NCBI GenBank assembly: GCA_003695215.1
Contig: RFIM01000097.1
Span: forward strand, 1-34,608
Direction of reading: 5' to 3'
Origin: Chloroflexota bacterium
GTDB taxonomy: Bacteria > Chloroflexota > Anaerolineae > Aggregatilineales > UBA2796
Length of the DNA stretch: 34,608 nt
Within the stretch, counting starts at the first letter, position 1. Each line of letters starts with the position of its first letter. The notes beneath the pieces are model-generated. The model was not told the origin of the DNA. It made no database searches and worked only from the letters and a program-made list of their open reading frames with translations. The translations under genes and the position numbers were made by a program. Shown here one piece after another: positions 1-7,072 of the stretch.

Positions 1-1722
1 GATGCCGCTTTCTTCGAAAGCCGCCTGAAGAGCGTCGAGGACGTTCTGGAGAAATTAGCCGCCGATCGCCTGAAAAGCAGCCAGCAGGCGCGCCTCGCCA
101 AGCTCTATGAAGTCAGCCGCGTCATCGGCGCCTCGCTGGACCTGCAGACCGTGCTAAACCAAGTCATGGATGCCATCATCGCCCTGACTGGCGCCGAGCG
201 CGGCTTTCTGCTGATCCAAGATGATGACGGCAACCTGACTATCCCTGTGCGCCGCAATTTCGACCAAGAGACTATTGGCATGGAAGCCGTCTCGATCAGC
301 CGTACCGTCACCAATCGCGTCCTAGAGACAAACCAGGCGATCATCACCACCAATGCGCAGGAAGACCCGCGCTTCGCCAATCAGGCGAGCATCGTGGCGC
401 ATGCCCTGCGCAGCATCATGGCCAGCCCGCTGCGCGTGCGCGGCAAGGTCATCGGCGTGGTCTATGTGGATAACCGCGTGCGCACCAACTTGTTCAACGA
501 GCAGGATCTCGAGCTGCTAGAGACCTTCGCAGCGCAAGCGGCTGTGGCCATTGATAACGCGCGGCTCTTCAGCGCAACCGACCAAGCCCTGAACGCGCGC
601 ATCGAAGAGCTGATCATGCTCCAGCGCATGGATCGTCAGCTGAACGAGACTCTGGACTTGAACAATGCGCTGCGCGTCACCTTAGAATGGTCGAGCCAGG
701 TGTGCCAGGCGCAGGCAGCGGCGCTGTATTTGCTGGATGAGGAGAGCGGCGCGCCATACGTCGTGGCGCGCTCAGGCGAGCGCGAGCCCTTCTCGGCTGA
801 GGACAATCCGTCGCTGATTCAGCAGGTCATCAGCAGCCAGGCGCCGCTCGTCCATCAGGCTTCTGGTCATGCCGTCTTGCTGGTGCCGATTCGCCGCAGC
901 GGGCGCGTCATTGGCATCATTGTCATGACGGCTGAGCGCGCTAGTGCTTTCAGCGCTGATCAGCAGGCGCTAGTCAGCCGCATGGCCGATCGCGCCGCCA
1001 TCGCCATTGAGAACGCGCGCCTGTACGCTGCTGTGCAAGCCGCCAATCGCGCCAAGACTGAGTTCATCGGTATTGTGGCGCATGAACTCAAAATTCCGAT
1101 GACCAGCATCAGCGGCTACGCCGACCTGATTCCGATGTCAGGGCCGCTCAATGAGAAGCAAGCCGCTTTTCTGAGCACGATCAAGAACGCCGTGCAACGC
1201 ATGAAAGTCCTGGTAAGCGATTTGAACGACATCAGCCGCATTGAGACGGGCAACTTGCGCGTTGAGCTGCGCGAAGTAGACGTGGCTGAAGTCATCAGCG
1301 CCGTACGCGAGAGCATTGGTGCTGAGATCGCGCAGCGCGAACACAGGCTGCACGTTGAGGTCGCGCCTTCGCTGCCGGCCGTGCGCGCCGATCGCGACCG
1401 CCTGATCCAAGTTCTGCTGAACCTTGCCAGCAACGCCTATAAATACACGCCGAATGGCGGCGACATTTGGCTCAGCGCCAAGCGCGAGGGCGCTCACGTG
1501 GCCTTCACTGTTGCTGATAGCGGCGTCGGCATGACGGCTGAGCAGCTGGCTAAGCTCGGCACCAAGTTTTGGCGCGCCGACAATGGCCTGGGTCAGCCTG
1601 GCACTGGGCTTGGCTTCGCCATCACGCGCAACTTGATCGAGCTGATGGGCGGCCAACTGGAGATTCAGAGCGCGCCGAATCAGGGTACGACAGTCACCTT
1701 CAAATTGCCGAGCGCTCATTGA
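1..1722 (+). CDS. GAF-GAF sensor histidine kinase (5'-truncated by window edge)
   Basis: The reading frame is open from base 1, so the N-terminus lies outside the window; 573 residues are visible. Numbering from base 1, a first GAF domain covers about residues 30-195 and a second about 205-343. A HisKA dimerisation helix follows with phospho-acceptor His361 (H-E-L-K-I-P). The HATPase domain covers about 455-570, with the N-box Asn478 (LASNAYKY), the G1 box from Asp506 (DSGVG) and a GTGLGF G2 box near 534. No transmembrane segment is visible, so this part is cytosolic. In this lineage such kinases often carry an N-terminal FHA domain, which cannot be checked here. Residue H+4 is Ile, where Thr or Asn is usual for phosphatase activity. 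No response regulator is adjacent. The stop overlaps the TTG start of the next gene, so the two are translationally coupled. The signal sensed is unknown. Confidence 0.93.
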   Translation, partial: DAAFFESRLKSVEDVLEKLAADRLKSSQQARLAKLYEVSRVIGASLDLQTVLNQVMDAIIALTGAERGFLLIQDDDGNLTIPVRRNFDQETIGMEAVSISRTVTNRVLETNQAIITTNAQEDPRFANQASIVAHALRSIMASPLRVRGKVIGVVYVDNRVRTNLFNEQDLELLETFAAQAAVAIDNARLFSATDQALNARIEELIMLQRMDRQLNETLDLNNALRVTLEWSSQVCQAQAAALYLLDEESGAPYVVARSGEREPFSAEDNPSLIQQVISSQAPLVHQASGHAVLLVPIRRSGRVIGIIVMTAERASAFSADQQALVSRMADRAAIAIENARLYAAVQAANRAKTEFIGIVAHELKIPMTSISGYADLIPMSGPLNEKQAAFLSTIKNAVQRMKVLVSDLNDISRIETGNLRVELREVDVAEVISAVRESIGAEIAQREHRLHVEVAPSLPAVRADRDRLIQVLLNLASNAYKYTPNGGDIWLSAKREGAHVAFTVADSGVGMTAEQLAKLGTKFWRADNGLGQPGTGLGFAITRNLIELMGGQLEIQSAPNQGTTVTFKLPSAH

Positions 1723-2564
1723 ACGCACAGCACATTTATCTCTCGCCACATTGCGATGACGCCGTCTTCAGCTGTGGCGGTCAAATTGCGCAGTTGAGGC
1801 GTAGCAGCGCTGCTGTGACCATTTACACGGTCATGGCAGGCGATCCGCCTGCTGGTTTCACGCCGACTGCCTTCACTGATGAGCTTCATGCGCGTTGGCA
1901 AGGCGGCTTGAGCGCCGAGCAGGCGCTAGCGACGCGGCGCGCCGAAGATCAAGCTGCGGCACAGAGGCTAGGCGCGGCGCTTGTCTTCGGCAGTCATGCC
2001 GATGCTGTCTACCGAGTCAGCGCGGCCACAGGCGCGCCGCTTTATACCTCGCGCGAGGCCATCTTCGGCGAGATTCATCCCGAGGATTCGGCCACGCCTG
2101 AAGCGCTTGCGCAGGCATTCTGCGCCGCCTTTCCGCAGCTCACGCCTGAGGTGACGCTCTACGCGCCGCTAGGCGTCGGTCATCACGTCGATCATCAGCT
2201 GGTGCGCGCTATGGCGTTGCGCCTAGCTGCGCAGTTTCAATTGCGGGAGGTTTATTTTTATGAAGAATTCCCTTATGCGCGCGATGGTCTGAAGGCGCGC
2301 TTGCGCGCCGTGAGCGAACTGGCGCAAGCTATGCGCGCTCATCCTGAGCATTTTGGCCTGCGCGCCGTGCTGCACAAAGTCGTGCTAGACGAGGAGGCGC
2401 TCAACAGCAAGATCGCAGCGAGCGCTTGCTATCGCTCTCAAATCAGCAGCTTCTGGGCCGATCAGGATGAGCTGGAGCGCGCCTTTCGCGAGCAGCATGC
2501 GCATAGCGGCGGCGAGCTGTGCTACCGCCCGCTGCTGCGTGGCGAAGATCAGTCTTCAGGGTGA
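1719..2564 (+). CDS. PIG-L/LmbE-family deacetylase
   Basis: About 281 residues. The metal-binding N-terminal motif SPHCDDAVFSCGG (His11, Asp13, Asp14) corresponds to the family PHxDD motif. The second His motif is GHHVDH (His155-His159). This family removes N-acetyl groups from GlcNAc-type sugars or related conjugates using Zn2+. I chose the TTG at 1719 as start because the family motif begins about 8 residues later and because TTG overlaps the kinase stop as TTGA, a typical coupling arrangement. An in-frame upstream ATG at 1569 lies deep inside the kinase gene and would add 50 residues that do not look like this family. The 3' end overlaps the convergent rtcB gene by 16 bp. The substrate cannot be told from sequence; a cell-envelope or glycan precursor is plausible. 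No signal peptide is visible. Confidence 0.88.
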   Translation: MNAQHIYLSPHCDDAVFSCGGQIAQLRRSSAAVTIYTVMAGDPPAGFTPTAFTDELHARWQGGLSAEQALATRRAEDQAAAQRLGAALVFGSHADAVYRVSAATGAPLYTSREAIFGEIHPEDSATPEALAQAFCAAFPQLTPEVTLYAPLGVGHHVDHQLVRAMALRLAAQFQLREVYFYEEFPYARDGLKARLRAVSELAQAMRAHPEHFGLRAVLHKVVLDEEALNSKIAASACYRSQISSFWADQDELERAFREQHAHSGGELCYRPLLRGEDQSSG

Positions 2565-3970
2565 TAGCTGCTGCGCGGCGAGCCGTCCATCTTGACCAAC
2601 TTGGGCTGGAAGGACGCCAGCACTTCAACCAGATCGGCTTGAGCGGCCATCACTTCATCGATAGCTTTGTAGCAGTTTGGCACTTCATCCAGGCCCGCCG
2701 AGAGGACTTCGACGCCCTGATCCCTGAGCTTGCGCTTGATGATATCCCAATTGAAGCGCCTGAAAGCCTCAGCGCGGCTCATGCGCCGACCCGCGCCATG
2801 CGCAGCGCTGTTCAAGGCAGCGGCGACGCCACGGCCGCGCACTACATAGCCGCGATCGGCCATGCTGCCCGGAATTACGCCTAGCGCGCCTTCGCCCGCA
2901 GGCGTGGCGCCCTTGCGATGCACGATCACCTCCTGACCGTCCACGACCTCGCGCCAAGCGAAATTGTGATGATTTTCCACCACGCCCAGCACAGGCAAAC
3001 GCACTGCCGCCACTAACTGCTGATGGATGACCGCGTGATTGGCGCTGGCATAGCGCCCTGCCAGCTGCATGGCCTCCCAGTACTCCGCGCCAGCTGACCA
3101 GGCCAAATCAAGCCAGGCCAAATGCTGGAAATCTTTGGGCAAGCCGCTATGGCTGCTCATGGCGATGCGCGTGTAGTGATTGGCGATCTCATAGCCGAAG
3201 CGTCGGCTGCCGCTGTGGCTGAGCAAGGCGAGGTACCGGCCGATAGGCACGGCCCCTTCAGGCGTCTCAAACGGTGTGGAGACGTCCAGCACGCCGAACT
3301 CAACGAAATGATTGCCCGATCCGCTAGTGCCGAGCTGCCGCCAAGCGAGATCCTTGAGTTGGCGCGCCACAGGATGCTCGCGCCAAAGCGGATCGTCCAT
3401 CACAGCGTGTTGGCGCGGCACAGGCCAGGCGTTGCCGGCGCCGAAACACGTGTTTTCCTCAAGCGCCTTGCGGAAACGCTCTTTTTTTTGCTCCAAGAGG
3501 TGCGGCGGCGCCTCAAAGATGGTCAGGCGCATGCGGCAGGCGATATCTACGCCGACTGCGTAGGGAATCACCGCGTTGTACGTCGCCAAGACGCCGCCGA
3601 TGGGCAGGCCATAGCCTTGGTGCGCATCAGGCATGAGCGCGCCGCGCACAGCGATCGGCAAGCGCACAGCGCGTTCCATCTGTTGCAAGGCGCCAGGCTC
3701 GATCTGTTCACGCCCCCAGACTCGATAGGGCGCGTAAGTGTCCAATTGATACGCTTTCGGCTGCTCACGGACGCGCATCAGCTCTTTGGCGAGCCCTTTG
3801 TAGCGCGGATCGGCGCTGAAAGCCTCAGGCTTTGCCAAGACGGCGCGCAGCGTCTCCAAAAGCGCCGATTCGGCTTCGCCTTGGGCAGCAGCTTCGTCTG
3901 CCACTTGTAGTGCGATGCCAATAGCCTTGCCTGGCGGATAGCCAAGACTGAGCAAGTCATGTGCGTTCAT
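2549..3970 (-). CDS. rtcB: RNA-splicing ligase RtcB
   Basis: 473 residues, the usual length for bacterial RtcB. RtcB joins RNA 2',3'-cyclic phosphate or 3'-phosphate ends to 5'-OH ends with GTP and Mn2+. Diagnostic motifs in order: MPDAHQGYGLPIGGV; VGVDIACRM with metal ligands Asp142 and Cys145; GSGNHFVEFG; LSHSGSRRFG; ENHHNFAW; and AAHGAGRRMS, where His391 is the expected guanylylated histidine. The ATG at 3970 fits the start of the conserved fold. It lies 38 bp downstream of ssb on the same strand with no visible terminator between them, so the two are probably co-transcribed. No archease or RtcR regulator gene is adjacent. Known roles elsewhere are tRNA splicing or RNA repair; repair of damaged tRNA or rRNA is the likely bacterial role, but that is inference. 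Confidence 0.96.
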   Translation of the reverse strand: MNAHDLLSLGYPPGKAIGIALQVADEAAAQGEAESALLETLRAVLAKPEAFSADPRYKGLAKELMRVREQPKAYQLDTYAPYRVWGREQIEPGALQQMERAVRLPIAVRGALMPDAHQGYGLPIGGVLATYNAVIPYAVGVDIACRMRLTIFEAPPHLLEQKKERFRKALEENTCFGAGNAWPVPRQHAVMDDPLWREHPVARQLKDLAWRQLGTSGSGNHFVEFGVLDVSTPFETPEGAVPIGRYLALLSHSGSRRFGYEIANHYTRIAMSSHSGLPKDFQHLAWLDLAWSAGAEYWEAMQLAGRYASANHAVIHQQLVAAVRLPVLGVVENHHNFAWREVVDGQEVIVHRKGATPAGEGALGVIPGSMADRGYVVRGRGVAAALNSAAHGAGRRMSRAEAFRRFNWDIIKRKLRDQGVEVLSAGLDEVPNCYKAIDEVMAAQADLVEVLASFQPKLVKMDGSPRSSYHPED

Positions 3971-4008
3971 GGCTACTTCTCAGATCAACGACGAGCGTCG
4001 CATCAGAA

Positions 4009-4443
4009 CTAGAAGGGCAGGTCGCCGACTTCTTCGGGCAGGTCGTCGCTGCTTGGGGCAGGTCGCTTAAGGCCGCTGCTCCCTGATGAGGCCATGGCCG
4101 TCTCAGTGGCTGAGTCCTCTCTAGGACTCAGCAGCCTGAAGTCGCTGGCAGTCACTTCCAAAGTCGCTGTAGGCCTGCCATCTTGAGCCATATAAGCGTT
4201 AGCACTTACTTCACCGACGACCAGGATGCGCTGCCCTTTTTTGACGATTTGACTGACGGTCTCGGCGCGCTCGCGCCAGAATGTCACACGGAACCATGTC
4301 GTCTTCTCTGTACGCTGATCGCCACGCCCAACCACTTTATTGACGGCGACCGAGAACGAGCAAACGGCGATGCCGCTTTCCGTATACTTGAAATCTGGAT
4401 CGCGCCCAACGTTGCCCACAATAATCAACTGCTGATACGTCAT
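4009..4443 (-). CDS. ssb: Single-stranded DNA-binding protein
   Basis: 144 residues. An N-terminal OB fold (about 1-108) starts with MTYQQLIIVGNVGRDPDFKY and contains TTWFRVTFW and the KGQRILVVGEV strand typical of SSB. A short Ser/Pro-rich linker leads to the acidic C-terminal tip DLPF, the protein-docking motif equivalent to DDIPF. It binds ssDNA and recruits replication, repair and restart proteins, including PriA, which is also encoded in this window. The start has an AAAAGGA ribosome-binding site about 9 nt upstream. The promoter on the minus strand is strong (TTGTCA, 17-nt spacer, TATAAT), with a 10-bp inverted repeat over the predicted start of transcription. rtcB follows 38 bp downstream. 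Chloroflexota can carry more than one ssb; whether this is the main copy is unknown. Confidence 0.95.
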   Translation of the reverse strand: MTYQQLIIVGNVGRDPDFKYTESGIAVCSFSVAVNKVVGRGDQRTEKTTWFRVTFWRERAETVSQIVKKGQRILVVGEVSANAYMAQDGRPTATLEVTASDFRLLSPREDSATETAMASSGSSGLKRPAPSSDDLPEEVGDLPF

Positions 4444-4478
4444 GGTTGACCGTCCTTTTGGCTACTTCGCGCCATCAC

Positions 4479-4512
4479 ATGCAATCTAGCGTCTGGTCGT
4501 AATAGATTGCAT
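4479..4512. promoter_or_regulatory. 10-bp inverted repeat at ssb transcription start (candidate operator)
   Basis: The perfect arms ATGCAATCTA (4479-4488) and TAGATTGCAT (4503-4512) are separated by 14 nt. They lie immediately downstream of the ssb -10 box, over the predicted start of transcription and in the 5' leader, about 36 nt before the ssb ATG. The position fits a repressor operator or a leader hairpin. It does not match a motif I recognise with confidence, and a link to the SOS response is only a hypothesis. Confidence 0.55.
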
Positions 4513-4513
4513 C

Positions 4514-4542
4514 ATTATAGAACGCTTGTTCAAACCTGACAA
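4514..4542 (-). promoter_or_regulatory. ssb-rtcB promoter
   Basis: On the minus strand the -35 is TTGTCA (4542-4537), the spacer is 17 nt and the -10 is TATAAT (4519-4514). This is 11 of 12 matches to the sigma-70 consensus. The predicted start is near 4507, giving a leader of about 64 nt to the ssb ATG. Confidence 0.75.
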
Positions 4543-4566
4543 GAGGCAATTTTTCAGCCCTTCCTT

Positions 4567-4572
4567 TATAAT
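4567..4572 (+). promoter_or_regulatory. -10 element of the yajC promoter
   Basis: A perfect TATAAT 36 bp upstream of the yajC ATG. No good -35 is found at 16-18 nt spacing, so strength is uncertain. It is divergent from the ssb promoter in the same 164-bp gap. Confidence 0.45.
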
Positions 4573-4607
4573 CATTCTAGAGTTTAGCAGAGAAAGGCGA
4601 TCGCCAG

Positions 4608-4955
4608 ATGGGTGAATTCATTGCGTTTTCGTTTGTGATGTTGTTGGTGCTGGCGGGCTACTGGTCGTTCGTGATCTTGCCGCGCCAACGCATGTTCCGC
4701 AAGCACAACAAGTATGTGCGCACCTTGCGCGTCGGCGATGAGGTGATCACGGCTGGCGGCATCGTCGGCACGCTGACGCGCATGGAAGCTGAGCGCGGCA
4801 TCGCTTACGTGCAGATCGCCGAAGGCGTAGAGGTCAAAATTCTGACGGCAGCGCTCAGCCGACCTTTCGATCCTGAAGAAGTGGCGATCACAGCCAATCT
4901 CGGCATTGATCCGACTGCTGATCAGCGCCTGCAGCAGCGTGGCGCACAGCACTGA
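4608..4955 (+). CDS. yajC: YajC, preprotein translocase accessory subunit
   Basis: 115 residues. One N-terminal membrane helix (about 3-24) ends in FVILPRQRMFRKHNKY, followed by the family core LRVGDEVITAGGIVGTLTRM and a short beta-rich domain with VEVKILTAALSRPF. YajC associates with SecDF-YidC and SecYEG in the inner membrane. The start is ATG with an AAAGGCG-type ribosome-binding site. In many bacteria yajC precedes secD-secF or follows tgt; here it is followed instead by the CcdA-thioredoxin gene, and no secD or secF is in the window. The C-terminal 25 residues are polar and variable, as usual. The identification rests on length, topology and the GDEVITAGG-type motif. Confidence 0.9.
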   Translation: MGEFIAFSFVMLLVLAGYWSFVILPRQRMFRKHNKYVRTLRVGDEVITAGGIVGTLTRMEAERGIAYVQIAEGVEVKILTAALSRPFDPEEVAITANLGIDPTADQRLQQRGAQH

Positions 4956-5069
4956 GCGCGCCACGCACGCCAATGAGGAAAGATTCAGTGCCTTCGGCTG
5001 CTCAATGTATTCAAGCGCGAAAGATGCCACAGCTTGCGGCACAGCGAGTACGTAGGTAAGACTTCCACT

Positions 5070-6575
5070 ATGCTCTCAGATATCTCTATTGGCATTGCCT
5101 TCATCGCAGGCTTGTTGTCGTTCATCTCACCGTGCGTTTTGCCGCTCATCCCTGCCTACATCGGCTACCTGACGGCGCGCGCTAGCGGCCAAGCGAGTGT
5201 TGAGGCGCAGCCGCGCGAGGCGGCGCTCAGCCTCAGCCGCGCCAATCGGCTGATCGTCTTCTTGCACGGCGTCGCCTTTGTGCTGGGCTTCACATTGATC
5301 TTCGTGGGATTGGGCATGCTGATCAGCGGCGGCCTTCGACTGGTCGTCGGGCAAGAGGCGGCGGCTGTGGTCAGCGGCGGCGCGCGCGATCTGCAGACGC
5401 TCCTGGCTCAGGTGGGCGGCGTGATCGTGATCGTCTTCGGTCTGCACGTGATGGGCGTGACAGGCTGGCTGTTGCAGCGCTTGGTCTACGATGTGAACTG
5501 GGCAAGCTTAGGCGGCTTGGGCGCAGTGCTGAGAGGCTTCTTCGAACGGCTGCTGGGCGGGCTCTACGCTGATACGCGCCGTCAGGTCGATCCGCGCAAT
5601 CCCTATGGCTTTCTCGGCTCAGCGCTGATGGGCATGGTCTTCGCTGCGGGCTGGTCGCCATGCATCGGTCCGATTCTGGGCGCGATCCTGACGGTCTCGG
5701 TCTCGGCCACATCCAGCAGCGAGTGGTGGGCTGCTGGCGGCATGCTGCTAGTCTATTCGCTCGGCTTAGGCGCGCCATTCTTGCTGGCAGCTATCGCCAT
5801 TGACCAAATGCGCGGCCTGATGAGACGCTTGCAGAAGCGCATGCGCTTGATCGAGGCGATCAGCGGCATATTCTTGATCCTAGTCGGCTATTTACTGCTC
5901 TCAGGCGAGCTGGCGCGGCTTGCCAACGTCGGCGGCGGCATCGCAGACTTCACCTATAACTTGCAAGAATGCACGGTCAGCGCATTTCGCGGCGAGATCG
6001 CCTGGAGCGAACACGGCGCGTGCATGGGCATCGGCCATGGCGCCTTTTTGCGCCAAAAAGCGCTTGAAAAGCCTACAGAAAGCGCTTCTGACTTGCCTGA
6101 ATCGAGCGAAGCCGCGCCTGAGGCACTCATAGACCGCGCCATCGGCACTGAGATCGGCTTGAAGGCGCCGAACTTCAGCACCACCCTCTTTGATGGCACT
6201 CCGCTTGAGTTGCGCCAACTTGAAGGCAAGCTCGTGATCCTGAACTTCTGGGCGAGCTACTGCGCGCCATGCCGTGACGAAATGCCGTTTTTCCAGACGC
6301 TCAGCGAAAAATACGCCGACCTAACTGTGCTCGCCATCAACACTGTCGAGATCAATCCGCAAGCGGCGCGGCAGTTCGCCGCCGACCTGGCGCTGCGCTT
6401 TCCGCTCGGCACTGATGCGGATAACCGCATCGGGCGTCAATTCGGCGTGCAAGGGCTGCCCACGACCTACATCATTGGGCGCGACGGTGTGATCCTGAAG
6501 CGGCTCTACGGCGCTGTGAACTTCGCCACTTTTGAAGCCGACGTGCGGACGTGGCTTGGTATCTCAGGCGAGTAG
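5070..6575 (+). CDS. CcdA-like thiol transporter fused to a C-terminal thioredoxin (TlpA) domain
   Basis: 501 residues from the ATG at 5070. I preferred this over the TTG at 5034 because membrane helix 1 starts about 6 residues after the ATG. The N-terminal half is a CcdA/DsbD-beta membrane domain of about six helices with the two redox cysteines Cys22 (ISPCVLPLIPAY) and Cys198 (GWSPCIGPILGA). It passes electrons from cytosolic thioredoxin across the membrane. The C-terminal part (about 355-500) is a thioredoxin domain with Cys398-Ala-Pro-Cys401 after NFWASY. The linker carries an additional Cys pair, Cys301 and Cys318, not typical of CcdA. Likely role: reduction of apocytochrome c haem-binding thiols or of extracytoplasmic disulfides. 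It overlaps the next thioredoxin gene by 25 bp. No ccsA or ccsB is in the window. Confidence 0.92.
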   Translation: MLSDISIGIAFIAGLLSFISPCVLPLIPAYIGYLTARASGQASVEAQPREAALSLSRANRLIVFLHGVAFVLGFTLIFVGLGMLISGGLRLVVGQEAAAVVSGGARDLQTLLAQVGGVIVIVFGLHVMGVTGWLLQRLVYDVNWASLGGLGAVLRGFFERLLGGLYADTRRQVDPRNPYGFLGSALMGMVFAAGWSPCIGPILGAILTVSVSATSSSEWWAAGGMLLVYSLGLGAPFLLAAIAIDQMRGLMRRLQKRMRLIEAISGIFLILVGYLLLSGELARLANVGGGIADFTYNLQECTVSAFRGEIAWSEHGACMGIGHGAFLRQKALEKPTESASDLPESSEAAPEALIDRAIGTEIGLKAPNFSTTLFDGTPLELRQLEGKLVILNFWASYCAPCRDEMPFFQTLSEKYADLTVLAINTVEINPQAARQFAADLALRFPLGTDADNRIGRQFGVQGLPTTYIIGRDGVILKRLYGAVNFATFEADVRTWLGISGE

Positions 6576-7072
6576 CGCGGCAAGCTGCAGCAGCGCTGTT
6601 GACGCTGCTCGCCTTCGCTTTGATCGCTGTGGCAGGCTTGCCTGAGCAGCGCACTTGGCAGAGCCTACCGCAAAATGGCGCGCTGATTCTAGCAGGCAGG
6701 ACGCTAGATGGCGACTCTTTCCAGCTTTCAGCATGGCGCGGCCTGCCAATCATCCTGAACTTCTGGGCGAGCTGGTGCGCGCCTTGCCGCGAAGAGCTGC
6801 CTGCGCTGCAGCAGCTGCACGCCTCAGGCTTCCGCGTGGTCGGCGTGAACGTCGGCGAGCCGAGTCAGCAGGCGCTCGGCTTTGCCATGGCGCACGGCGT
6901 CACTTTCCCGAACTTGCTCGATCCTGATTACTACTGGCTGCGCGTCTTCGGTGTGCGCACACTGCCGACGACGTTTTTCATCAGCGCTGATGGCGCACTG
7001 CGCGAGATTGTGCAAGGCGGCATGAGCGCCGACGAGCTATTCAGGAAGGCGAGAGCGCTAGACGAGCCGTAA
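6551..7072 (+). CDS. TlpA/ResA-type membrane-anchored thioredoxin
   Basis: 173 residues from a GTG start that overlaps the ccdA-trx stop region by 25 bp; no strong ribosome-binding site is visible, so translation probably depends on coupling. An N-terminal hydrophobic helix (about 10-29, AALLTLLAFALIAVAGL) acts as a signal anchor. The thioredoxin domain carries Cys76-Ala-Pro-Cys79 in NFWASWCAPC and a cis-Pro in TLPTTFF. It acts outside the membrane, probably taking electrons from the upstream CcdA domain and passing them to apocytochrome c or other targets. The DNA around the active site (6752-6773) is identical over 22 bp to that of the fused thioredoxin domain (6237-6258), although the rest of the two domains is clearly diverged. 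It overlaps the convergent solute-binding gene by 15 bp. Confidence 0.9.
   Translation: MAWYLRRVARQAAAALLTLLAFALIAVAGLPEQRTWQSLPQNGALILAGRTLDGDSFQLSAWRGLPIILNFWASWCAPCREELPALQQLHASGFRVVGVNVGEPSQQALGFAMAHGVTFPNLLDPDYYWLRVFGVRTLPTTFFISADGALREIVQGGMSADELFRKARALDEP

Noticed and set aside
1138-1749. 203-codon minus-strand frame under the histidine kinase
   Set aside because: Antisense to conserved kinase motifs; no start signal.
3122-3910. 262-codon plus-strand frame inside rtcB
   Set aside because: It lies fully antisense to a clearly conserved rtcB; composition is not protein-like and it has no ribosome-binding site.
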